From Ilyonectria destructans (Eukaryota; Ascomycota; Sordariomycetes; Hypocreales; Nectriaceae), in NCBI GenBank assembly GCA_020740775.1, contig JAHEWK010000028.1, positions 372,001-436,000 on the forward strand: a stretch of DNA of 64,000 bases, written 5' to 3'. The position numbers and the translations under genes are program-made. The notes under the pieces are model-generated. The model saw nothing but the letters and a program-made list of their open reading frames with translations, was not told the DNA's origin and ran no database searches. This document shows, in pieces, positions 34,274-44,810 of this stretch (positions within the stretch are counted from its first letter, which is position 1; each line of letters begins with the position of its first letter).

Positions 34274-35576
34274 TCAACCATCTATCTGCTTCTGTAGTAA
34301 TTCGGCTTGAGTAGTCCTCGGATGGCTTGGGCCAAGCACCTTCTTTCTAAGGACACATGTCTTTTGACAAAGAGTCTTGGCTTCGTCCAGTTTTCCGTTA
34401 TGCCAGAGACTTTCAGAAAGTCCATACATTGATGACAGCGTATCTGGGTGATTCTGCCCTAAGCATTTCTGTCTTCCAGCCAGTGCCTCTCGATACAGCT
34501 TCTCCGCGTCTTTGTATTGCTTTTGTTCCAGGTGCGTGTCTGCTAAAGAATGCATGATGTGGAAGATGAACACAGGATGCGTTCTCTCTTGCGTCCTGCC
34601 CCAGCGCAGCAGATCCTCGTATATTTCCTTGGCTTTTATAAAGTTGCCCGCACAGAGAAAATAGAAGCCATGCCATTTCTGGGCCAGCTTGGTGTCGATA
34701 CAATCCTTGCCCCACACCTGCTTTGCCAGACTCAGCGTCTCTTCAAGCCCTACCCTTGTTTCCTCTCCAAGATTTCTCTGGTACGTGTACGCAATCATAA
34801 GACTTAACCTGTAGTGAATGGTCAGTCGATGCTCGGAGCCTAGCACTGTAGTTGCAGTATTGAGCGCGTCTTTCAACACTGTCGCAGCCTTGTCGTCGCC
34901 TTGCTCCCGGAGCATTTTCCCCCATGCATGTAACACGTCTATTGTTGCTGGGTCTTCACGACCGAGCGTCTCCGTGGCTCGTAACCGAGCATCATCCAGC
35001 ACTGCCAACGCATCCAGTCTACGCCCTTCGAGGCAGAGGACTTGGGAAAGGTGAACTGCAGCATCCACAGCGACAGAGTTCGGATATCCCTTCCACGCGT
35101 TCCACAGCTTTTCAAATGTTTCCCTGGCCAGATCTAGCTTTCCTTGAAATTTGAATGTGACTCCGATATGCTTGAAGTTCTCTGTTGTGTGGTCGTGATT
35201 TATGCCTTGCAGATGAATGAGAGTTTTGAGAATTAGTAAAAATATTCTCAAAGCTTCATCGTATTTAGACTCTGCACGGCATTTTATTGCACAATCAGTT
35301 AGAGTTATGGCCATGTCGTATGCCTTCTCCCTGTTGCCTTTGCTTTCAGAGTGGCCGTGGTCTACGGCCATGTCGTATAGATTGAGACCTTCGCATTCTG
35401 GGTGACTGTGGTCTGGGTTCATCTTGAATAACCATTCGCACAGCTCTTTTAAATGAGCCTGAGTCTAAAGCACATAATTAGACATGCATCTCGAAGTGCA
35501 TGTCATGACTTACCGATGACTCCCCTGGTTGGGGAATCGAAGAGCGCAAATTGGAGGTTAACGGATGAGCATCCAT
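34274..35576 (-). CDS. TPR protein (kinesin-light-chain-like repeats), 417 aa, two exons
   Basis: Exon 1 is 35514-35576 (21 codons from ATG 35576). A 49-base GT-AG intron follows, then exon 2, 35464-34274. The product has about seven TPR units of the 42-residue type, for example LYREALAGRQKCLGQNHPDT, which is the signature of kinesin-light-chain-like TPRs in fungal NLR-associated proteins. The N-terminal 60 residues contain repeated DMAVDHGHSES/YDMAI wording. No nucleotide-binding domain is present in this model. It is likely a protein-interaction scaffold. The upstream exon-like pieces at 35590-36080 may be an older 5' part or a different gene. Confidence 0.75.
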
Positions 35577-35589
35577 AATGGGCAGTGCA

Positions 35590-36080
35590 GTTAGAAGTTG
35601 TGCTGGTTGTGTACTTATTAAAGCAATCAAGTTCGGGGGGGAGACGTGGCTGCTTTATACGCTGGTAAAGCTTCGAAGCCTCATGTTCATGGGGGATACA
35701 TGTGTACAAGGCGGCAAACTCTGACAATCAAATAATTAGAAGGAGGACGTACTGTCTGTGCGTGCATGAGTCCCTGTTTCGCGGCCTAGTAGCTCCCGAA
35801 GCGCCTCTACTGGGATGTGTTCTATGCGACTTACTATGCGGCTGGCAAGACATTATTGAAAACTCTGCACTTCTGTAAGCCGCGGTCGAACGTGGCAGTT
35901 GCGTATTGCATGAAAACGTACACGCCAGCGTCAAGCTTCACGCCTGCCCCATGTTCTTTGTACATACCGGGGTCTTCATGTTTAGTGGCGTGGCTGATGT
36001 ACGTGCTCGGTCAGCTTCTCTAAAGGACATGGCCGATGCGGTTTTGCTGTGTTTTGTTGGGCACCTCACGCCTGCTAGTT
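35590..36080 (-). pseudogene. Exon-like remnants upstream of the TPR gene
   Basis: On the minus strand two pieces look like conserved protein: RIEHIPVEALRELLGRET near 35830-35770, and EFAALYTCIPHEHEASKLYQ running to about 35540 with FNKYTTSTTSNCTAHYGCSS. They are separated by a possible short intron ending TTGTCAG. The second piece ends one frame away from the TPR gene's first exon, overlapping it. This suggests the TPR gene has recruited or replaced the end of another gene. The family is unknown. Confidence 0.35.
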
Positions 36081-36644
36081 CAATCTCATAATCAAGGAAG
36101 ACTATTTATGACTCATTGGTCGCGGTGCCAAGTTGACCTAGCTTAGGGCCATATAAGATTCGAGGCGGTCAGAGGCCCTTGATAAGGACAGGACCTTGGC
36201 TGCAGAGCTGGCAGCCCTCGTGGCCGCGTGACTCATCTCTACTCCCGGTGTGATTACCCTGCACACCTAGACCTATTTTTAGGGCAGACACCTGTCGGTG
36301 ACTCAACATTCCCGTTTTGTCATTTTTAGAGCCGACTTAATTCGTTACCCTGTGTTGCCTGGATAACGTAACCCTCCAAAGGAGGCTCGCCTTGATTGTG
36401 GTGGCAGTAGTGCACAGTACAGCCCATTATTTTACGTAGCTAAACTTGACCAAAAGTCCCAATGACAACTCGGTACATCAATCACTAGGTTAATGTAACT
36501 GAGTCTCGATCCAACTCCGACAACCCATCACCTTGGTTACGATTGCTCTACTTCTCAGCCCATCCGTCCTTCTTCGCCTACCCTTTCGTCGAGATAGCCT
36601 CGATAGCGCTGGCGGCTATCATGTCGAGATTACGATAGAGGGTG
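36081..36644. other. Intergenic
   Basis: No gene or clear repeat is visible. Confidence 0.4.
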
Positions 36645-37125
36645 TCTACTAGGCGGGAGATACAGAGAGGATACTCAAGTCCACATCCTATTTGTCTGTG
36701 ACGGAAAACTGTCGACTGTCAGTGCCAAACTTCAACCATGTGCCCTGCGCTGCAATCTGGTAACTAAGATATAGTATTTGCTCCTTTCGCTGGTCGACCA
36801 TTGATGCGAGTTCGAAGTACTTCTCGTCTTCGTCAAGCTTCTCGTTGTCGAACTACTTTTTAAGATAGAAGTCGTCGCCGTAGATAAGGCTTGGCATGGC
36901 ATGATCCTCCAGCAAAGGCCCGGGAGCTTCCTCTTCTCTGGACCGGGGAAGCCTGTCCATTCTTGGTTCGAAGTCGCACGAGGTCAAGTGGTAGTTCAGT
37001 ATAACTATAGTCAGCTTCCAGGGAATCACCTATTCAAGGCATGACATGGCAGCCGGGTATTGCGTCAACTTGTGAATGAGTTCATGCTGTGATTGGACCA
37101 ACGCGGGAACGAGTCTCGTTGCTGA
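36645..37125 (-). pseudogene. RIP-like mutated copy of the Est1-type gene 3' half
   Basis: The reverse complement follows 18150-18580 of the Est1-type gene over about 430 bases. Long identical blocks include CACTTGACCTCGTGCGACTT, CGAACCAAGAATGGAC and ACTTCGAACTCGCATCAATG. Differences are mostly transitions at CA/TG sites giving TA: ACCATGGTCATGCTG becomes ACTATAGTTATACTG, and CTGTATCTTGGTTAC becomes CTATATCTTAGTTAC. Several create stops. That context is the hallmark of repeat-induced point mutation. A few deletions are also present. The intact gene shows no such damage. Confidence 0.9.
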
Positions 37126-37463
37126 CGTAAATACGTAAGTAAAGTACAGTGACCAAAGGTGAATTATTGTTCGGGCACTGTTGATGTTGCGCTGAGGGAT
37201 GTGAAACTTGTATCATTATGTCAGTACTTCATGGACACTCCTGTCCACGTCTTTGCTTCATCAAGAGACCTGCGTGTCATCAGTGACCATACCCAACTGC
37301 CCTTCATCCATAACTAGCTCCTCTAGCCAAGGCCAATACGATTCCTCCGCCCAAATCCCTGATGGCAAGCTCTAGGGTGTACCTAGTCAAAGATTTGATT
37401 GCGTATTATGGTTCTGGTGCAAAACGAAAGAGAACATGTCATGTATTCACTAAACGAAGCTAC
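37126..37463. other. Intergenic
   Basis: No gene or clear repeat is visible. Confidence 0.4.
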
Positions 37464-39402
37464 TCACTGACATCTAAACAGCGGTTCTGCAGGACACGCC
37501 TCCATTATATCACGGTACTTCTCTAGAACTTCCATCCACTCTTTTCCCCACTGCGTAATGAGCCGGAAATTTCTCTTTTCACTTTCGTCCCTATGGAGAA
37601 GAAGAGCATATTGGGATGCCACTCTGTCGCCGTAGGTAAAGTCCCCGAACGCAACGATTTTCAAAGACGTTACCCCGTTTGGCCCAAATATCCATTCAGT
37701 AAAGTGGCCGAAGTCGTCTGCCAGCTTGAGTCCGCACCATTCTCCGCTACGCCAGGGTTCTGGGTTTTGTTTAACCGCCCACGAACCGCGTTGTTCAAGG
37801 TCGGATTCCGATTGGCGGAGGTGAAAGAACTTCAATGAGGTAAAAGGACTTAATATATGCTTCTGTATAGAAGCGCGGTTAGATTGGATATATTTTGGGG
37901 CTGGAGGGCTTACTAAATGCTTCGGGTCACAAGCTAGGCCAATCTCCTGAAGATTCAGGCAAGCGAGCGGACTTTCTGCTGGATGCTCTGTTATAAGACA
38001 TAGATTAGGTTGGGAAATAGCCAGATTCGGGACATCATATTCCCTCCCACAGTGTTGTGAATTGGTTTCGGAGTTGATGGCTCTTCGGTTGTCGACAAAC
38101 CTCTTGAGATTTGCATGGCGAGCAACGCAACCCCAAAGCTCCCAGGCTGAGATTGATGCACTTTGGCTGATGAAAAGATCTTCAAGTCCCTCCACGGCGT
38201 GCAGCAAAGTTAGGATAGCTTCTCCGCTGCCCTGATGTTTCCCACTAGAAAATCCCTGAATTTCCAGTCGCTTTAGCTGTATAGGGTTGCTGGGGATCAC
38301 AACCATTTCCAGCCACTGATCCCACCCTGGACACATTCGTAGCGTGAGAGACACAAGGGTGTTAAAATTGAATGTGGATACCATTGTCGCTGAAAGGTCG
38401 ATGTGCGAGAGGGACAGCGCAGAAATTGCTGCGAATAGAAGAGGGGGGTCTTCGTTCAGCCAAAGAACATTGCTAGCCCCGTACTTTGCTGCTTCACTGC
38501 TGTCATGGATAATTCTGCTGTCGTCTGCGGTACTGCCGTCGTCTGTGATACTGCCGTCGTCTGTGATACTGCCATCGTCCGGCTCGAGCCAGTACCCGAA
38601 ACTCAACTTAAGCAACTCTAAGTGACTCGAATTAATCCGCAGGACTTTGGAAAGGCTGGCTTCGTTCAATTCACTATAGCCCTCCCAGCTTAGCCTCTTC
38701 AGTTGACAGAACCGTGACAGGTCTATCGTGCACTCTCCATCATGAGAGTTTCCGCAAGTAGGGTCAGTTATCAAACTTAGAGATTGAAGCGAGGGCTGTT
38801 CAAGAGGGACAAGCCCGTTTTCTCCACAGATTTCGGACGGAATGCACGTCCCCAAGTCCCAGCTCATTCAGTCTTAGTACTATTCAAATAATGAAATCTC
38901 GTATGGAAAGGAATACATACCTGAAGCTAGACAGTTGGTTATCGCGGAATCGCTGAAGTAGTGACTTCGCATTTCGGCCAAGGATTTCGAAAAACGACAG
39001 GCGTCTTGTGTTGTATCCATCTCTCTCATCAATGAAATCATAATCACCGACTCGAGTATATTCATCTAGTTCCTTTGTGTGGGGACACCGCTGCGCCGTA
39101 ACTTGCTCAAATTTGGATTGGAAGTGAAGCTCTGTGGTAAGTGGAATAGGCGATGTGCCCCAGAACTTGAACTCAATGCAATGTAGATCGCGTTCGCTAA
39201 ACAACGAGACCCTGACAGGTTGTGAGGGGTGTTGAGTCTCGTACAGCTGTTTCGAAGCACCGCATAGTTTTCTCCAATCGGACGGTGCTAACTATCACAC
39301 TCTAGAGTCAGCATCAGGCGGGAGTGGAATGAGATGTATGCAGACCCTCCCGATTATCAAATAGAAAATTTCCGGCGGTAAACTGAACAAATTGAGGGCC
39401 AT
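37464..39402 (-). CDS. F-box protein with leucine-rich repeats
   Basis: The last exon (38862-37464) encodes LRR-like text such as LQSLSLITDP, LELLKLSFGYW, LVSLTLRMCPGW and LKRLEIQGFS. It joins in frame through a 58-base intron to 39287-38921, which begins WRKLCGASKQLYE. The joint gives LSSFSWDLGTCIP, a typical phrase of fungal F-box/LRR proteins. Upstream, ATG 39402 starts LFSLPPEIFYLII, the F-box core. The first intron (about 39346-39288) has a weak donor, and its phases do not match by one base, so either the splice site is misjudged or exon 1 is shifted. Such proteins select substrates for SCF ubiquitin ligases; the target is unknown. An in-frame DDGSIT repeat is present. Confidence 0.72.
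38519..38580 (-). repeat. In-frame 18-base tandem repeat (DDGSIT)
   Basis: Three head-to-tail 18-base units encode Asp-Asp-Gly-Ser-(Ile/Thr)-(Thr/Ala) in the F-box/LRR gene. The last unit is slightly divergent. It likely expands and contracts by slippage. Confidence 0.85.
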
Positions 39403-40554
39403 CTTGAGAAACTGTCCCTTGCGGACGCCGGATCACCACATCAACGGCATTAAACTCGCTGTTGTCCTAGGGGCACTCTCTGTGCTAGCGGTGGCTGTAG
39501 GCAGCTGCGGTGGCGGAGTCCAAAGTTTGGAGTCGATAAAATGTACTGAGTCCTGTTGCTCACCGATGATGACTGAGACATGAATACCTGGTAGAGTAAA
39601 TGACAAGGAGTTTGTCGGACGTACCTGTGATGCGTGCTGGAGGGTATGTGCTGCTATGCTAAAGATAAGATAAAGGATAAGCCTCAAGCCGTCGAGAGCG
39701 TCCGGGCAAGACAAGGAAGACCACTCACTCTGAGGCCCAGAACTAGGTTGGTATCTGGAAACCCCTTCACCAGTTAGAACGCGGTTGGTACGAGTGACGG
39801 GGAACCAGTTGTCAGTTTCCGGTTACTGCACGGGGATTCGATATCTTCGTACGAAGTAGACTCCAGCCCAAAAGGGGCGAAGGGGAAAATAGCGGACTGT
39901 GTGCTTCTGAGTCAAAAATATGTATTGTCAAAAGGAAGTGCAAATATGTTCGAGCACAAGACAAGGGATGAACTTTGTGAAGCGTACGGAGCACATGGCC
40001 TGAGCGTTAGACAACCAGCTAGAGGACAGTGCGCTTACAGGAATGACGAAACCGGCTTATCTAGCGTGGACGTAGCGGGAGGAGCAGAGATCAAAAGTCC
40101 GGCCAAGTCATCGTCGCTAGGCTTGTGATGCCACATGTGCCACCCACCCAGTCGGCGTCCTGGTATAACAATAAGTGGAGTCTTAATTTGTACTGTCGGG
40201 ATTCTCGGCCCCATAGGTACTTTCCGTTCAATGTGAGGCGTCGGCTGTTTACGGAAACTCTTTTGTCATGAATGAACTAGACGTATACATCTGCTGATGC
40301 CGCGCAACCACAGTGTGTTGGTGGCAGAAGTAGGAAGGCGCGGTCAACGTCAGGGGACGTGCGTTAGTGGTAGTGTAATGGACTAGATGAAGCAGGGGTT
40401 CAAAATCCGCGACGCCAAGTAGACACTGTGTAAACAACACGTCAAAAGTCAGCGACTTTAAGCCGCGAGCCACGCTCCACACTGGCTGAGACGACTTCCC
40501 ACAATTGGTATAGCCCCTTCCCCTGTCACACTTACAATCTAACACTGTTTGACT
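39403..40554. other. Intergenic
   Basis: No gene is supported. 40200-40250 weakly resembles 20755-20830. Confidence 0.4.
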
Positions 40555-41640
40555 GCCTGGGGACCTCGATTGGTGACTTGGGCTACCACTACGGAGCACA
40601 AGCTGAACGTCACCCCTGTCCGAATGGCACGGACTGTAGAGACCCGTGCCCTGGGAGAAAGCGGTGACTAGCGGGGCCAGGGGTGAAATCCATGGCATCG
40701 GGAATCGACGACAAGGCAGTTGGGCCCTGGTTCTGCCAAGGTCAAACAGCTCGGTGATAATTTGCAGCAAGGGCCCCCGTGAGAGAAAATTTTGCGGGCC
40801 TGGTCACACCAGCGCAATTTACCTAGCGTCTTTGCCTCGCGACAGGGCAGGGGGACTATTGATGTTGGCCAAGATGCGATTCTGGAACGTGCGCGGCTGG
40901 GGAACTCGCCGGGGGGACCGGGCTGTCGATCCTAGCACCCCCATTCTGCCACCTTGCAGGAAGCCAGGGTGCACGGTGTCCACAGGACTGATACTAGCCC
41001 TAGTCTCACCCTGGTCGGGACTGGCCCGCGGAGGGCGTGTGAACCTGGGGCTGGACGTGTTGGGCCTCCACGTCTTGCAACGGACGGCCAGATGGCAAGA
41101 TAAGGGGAAACAAGTGGCTCTGGACGAACGATGCGTCATCCGGACGCCTCACTTTCACCCTCACTTCCGCCAGGACCCATCTCCAGAGCCCCGGTGTAGG
41201 ATCTAGGGCACTGTGGTGGGAAGGTTGGCCATCTGTTGGACAGAGGAACCCACCACAAGAATCAATCCCCTTGTCCTCCGTACTCTGTACCTCTCATGCT
41301 GTCGGGGAGGGCTGGATTCCCACACTACCCCCATGTCCTCGGAGCCTTTTCCCTCCAAACCTCTTTTCATTGCCCGAGCTTTGGGCGTGGAAACGGGCAA
41401 CACAACAGGTGTAGAGATCCCCGAGACCAGCGTGCCTGTTCTTGGTTTGCGCCCCAGTGGCCATGTTCAACAGGGACGGGCTAGACGTTGGCTCTTGGTT
41501 GCAAATTATCATGAATCAAGACAACATAGCACCTCATGCTGGGAGGATTGGATTCCCACACTCGGTCCTCATCCTGGGGAGCTTTGCCCTGGCAAACCCC
41601 TTTTCACGCGTCCGAAATCATCATCACGCTGAAAGCAGGC
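40555..41640 (+). repeat. Dispersed repeat R1, copy C (longest)
   Basis: This is the fullest R1 copy. Its first 430 bases match copy B (reversed, 6760-7180). 40745-41200 also matches copy D (48330-48790), with TGTTGGGCCTCCACGT and TGCGTCATCC.GACGCCTC. 41290-41350 matches copy A. Inside it, a unit beginning CCTCATGCTG...GATTCCCACACT occurs twice (41294 and 41531), each followed by a TCCTC...GAGC(C)TTT block. No coding frame is kept among copies. Confidence 0.85.
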
Positions 41641-43599
41641 AAAAAGAAAGGAAATAGGACGAGTGCCCAAGGCTTTGGAGGTTGAAACGCGGGGCGTCAG
41701 CCGGGTCCTACCGTCTCCTCGCCCGGCCACCTCCTTTCCGCATCTCTCCTCCCCCTTGAACGTTGTGCCGGTATACTCGTCGTCCAGGGCGAAAGCTGCA
41801 GACTGATATTCCTCCCAGACCCTTCCCTGCCGTCCGCCCCACACGCGATTCAACCTCGCCCAAGTCGCCGCTACGGCGGAGGCTATCCCGTCCGTAACAC
41901 TTCATACGCACTACACCGACACCGGTAATTAGACCAACATTGAGGCCCGCCCCTCGCAAGAGGGCTTGCCACTCGTGCTTTGCCGAGGCAGGGGATGCTC
42001 GCCTCACTTTGGATGGCACTGCGGCCTTTTCCAAACGAGACCAAGCTCCGGTTAGGAAGGCGGTCATGGCTCTTGGGGCTTGCTGGAGAGAGTATATAAG
42101 TATGAGATATAACCGCCAGAGGTGGTTCTCTTCACTCACAACAACGAAACCCGGAAAGGGTCTCATACAAGATTGACACACCAGGTTCTGTCCTAACTTT
42201 GGTTTCTTTCACGATGTGACCCCAAATGAATTTTCTCCTGCCTCTGGCTATTTTTGTTCAGCCTGCCACTTCTTAGCATCAACACAGACAACGCATGCTA
42301 TTTGCACTATGGAGTAGCTGCTGCAACAGAATACCTACGTTGATCGCTTTCACCGAAAGCTGGTTGTTTCCTGGCGTGTACAATGGCGTGTACACTGGAG
42401 TGTACCGCCTTTATCTCGCCAGGCCCCACGTTTTGACCGAGTCTTGCTGTGGTTCCCAAAAGTAAACCACGGAACTGTTGCGAACTTGGTCCCGTGTCGG
42501 CCAAGTCTCCCGCAGACGGGTCTCCCGCAGATGGGTCTCCCGTAGGCCGGCACGTTTTTGTACTGAAGCCAACTCACTGCAACCGCTCTCACCATACGAA
42601 TCATTACGCCAAATTCACACTATTAAACTGGTGTTCCGTCACGGAGGAGACTTGGGTGCATTTCTATGTGTTATTAACCCTGGGGCTCTCCGGTACGCAC
42701 CGAATTGTCATTATTGTTGGATACTATAGAGCCCAGGGCAGGGGAGCGCTGTGATGAGCATGATATGGGGTTGAAAGGGAAGATAAAATAGTTCAGATAG
42801 CCGAACGCTCAGATTATGAAGGAACTATATTGCGCACACTGTGTCTCTTGCTGCTAAACATGAACTGTAATTTTCCTTGATTGCTCTGGTTTTGTAGGAA
42901 AGTATTCTTGGGTTCCTCCAATTCACTTTACGTGGAGTAAATTCCGTAATTACCTAAAGTCTCGCTTAGCGCTTCAGTCAGCGGCTTTCCGCCATGAACA
43001 GCCAAAACCCATCAACCTCCACTCACCGGGTAGAGGCAACCTGGCAGACACACGCGTATGCAATAGAAGAAGAGTCGCGGGAGCGGCCATATATGTTGCA
43101 TGGCGGGCTGCCGCGATCTCAGAAGGTCCTTTTCCACCACTCCCTGCCTTGTTGATGTCTCACAGCTCACTCAATCGACAAACAAATCCATCTAGCAACA
43201 CGTATGTCCCACCAGTTCTATATGAGCCCAATCATCGAGGTCCATCCGTATGGTGGTGAGCAAGCCGGATCAAGAGTGCTCAGGCCATCGTGGAGGCAAC
43301 GATTTCTTCAGTGCTCTATAGGGCCGCTAACCGCCTCCGTCTCTTTGCAATGCAATGTGAGGACTGGAGGCTTATAGGAAATCAAGGCGGTGAAACACTT
43401 CCGCGAGCCTGCTCGGTCCGTACTCAACAAGGCAAGTATGCTTTCTAAGAGACAAGGGAATCGAACTGGAGGACGTGAAGTAACCAATAACATAGGGTGT
43501 ATGTTGCTGGCACCTAATCGCACTTCCCACAAGTTCAGGCGGGGAGACTAGCAAGGAGACCTCGCGTTCTACGACTAGCGAATAGCTAGCAGGTTATGG
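41641..43599. other. Intergenic with a small 15-base tandem repeat
   Basis: No gene is supported. At 42504-42548 three 15-base units of the form GGTCTCCCGCAGATG lie head to tail. A cluster of GTGTAC words occurs near 42376-42400. Confidence 0.5.
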
Positions 43600-44225
43600 G
43601 GTTTCCATCTCTATAGGCACCACCAGCAATTTGCGTCCTCCACTTTCTCCCCCCAAAAAGGATGAACCGCTCGCGTCTGAACCCTTCCCTAGCGGTTGGG
43701 GGGCAGCTTCTTGTTGACAACTGGAGTGAAAACTTGACGACCCACTTCTGGAGAACATCAAGCGGTTCCCGGCTGAGCACTACGAGTTTCATGCGATGGA
43801 CAGAGTAGCGCTTGGCATGAAACTCGAACACCTTGCCCCTCACATTGATGTTGCGTGCTTCGGGCAAGGTCTTGAGGACCTCGAAATTTCCGGTAGAGAA
43901 GTGGCAGTACGGGTGATTGGGGTTTGAGAGGGACTTTTCCAACTGGTGAAGGCGCCAGATGTCATTCTGCAAGTTCTTCTTGTTCTCTGAGTCAACACCC
44001 TTGAGCTCTCTGTCGAGGGTGCTCGGGAGGAAGAGAGGTGCAGTGAAGAACTGGGCAAAACAGTCAAGAGCCTCGCACAAAGGTGAAGGATTGCTGTCAC
44101 AAGGGCTCTCGTCATTGGCCAGCTTGGCGGACGGCGATATCAAAAAAGCACTTGGTGGATGTAAGGCCGGCATAGGCATTGGAGCTTCCTGAGTGAGCAG
44201 ACAGATAGTACTCGTGCTCGCCCTT
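43600..44225 (-). pseudogene. Insulin-degrading-enzyme-like (M16, Ste23 type) fragment, frameshifted
   Basis: The minus strand carries EYYLSAHSGSSNAYAGLTST followed by Phe-Phe-Asp-Ile-Ala-Val, then after a frame change the IDE phrases EALDCFAQFFTAPLFLPSTL, ELKGVDSENKKNLQNDIWRL, KSLSNPNHPYCHFSTGN and YSVHRMKLVVLSREPLD. These are consecutive pieces of the catalytic N-terminal half of Ste23/IDE peptidases, with SENKKN close to the zinc-site Glu. The zinc HxxEH motif and everything upstream are missing, and the C-terminal half is lost. At its 5' side it is fused in frame to a LINE tail. Confidence 0.88.
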
Positions 44226-44276
44226 ATAGGGCCATGACACTTTCAGTTCTAACGATTGATAGAGTTCACCTAGAAG

Positions 44277-44510
44277 CCATTTTGTGCACCAGAATAGAAA
44301 ATGTTCCATCGTTTCTGCTGCTTGTCCACAGGTGCACATGTCCGATTCTGCTGCTCCAATCCTGTGCAGGTAGCTGTTGATCCTAGCCATCCCCGTGCGA
44401 AGTTGGGGAAGCATGTCTACTTCGCGTCTCTTCAGTCCATCATACAGGGAGTGTGTGCGCGTGCCTGGTAGCGCTTTGTCGATTCGCTTCGAGTACTTTC
44501 AGAATTCGTG
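44277..44510 (-). mobile_element. Tad-like non-LTR retrotransposon (LINE) C-terminal tail
   Basis: The frame reads KRIDKALPGTRTHSLYDGLK, then LPQLRTGMARINSYLHRIG, then the zinc-knuckle-like CTCGQAAETMEHFLFWCTKW. This is the standard end of fungal Tad-type LINE polyproteins (after RNase H; C-x-C...H-x4-C). Only the tail survives. It runs on in the same frame into the IDE fragment, with about 17 codons between. Confidence 0.85.
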
Positions 44511-44810
44511 CGACATGCCGCAGGAACCCACCAAGACAATACAATGGCAACGCTACCTCCCACCTGAATTGATCATTGCAAGTCGTAGATTCCGAGCCCA
44601 TGTGTGCATACTATATAGGTTATTTTGTGATTCGATTTGCAGAGGGCGTTGGCATGCTTAGTCAAATTCTAGACGACTTCGCTACTCTCCACATCGTAAA
44701 GTATTGACGTTCAGTCTACCGAGTTCGCCTGTGTAGGATCTAGTCTCTGTCCCAGTCTAGCAAGAGCTTCATGCTATTTGGTGAATCAGCTCGTTTAAGC
44801 TACCTCGATC

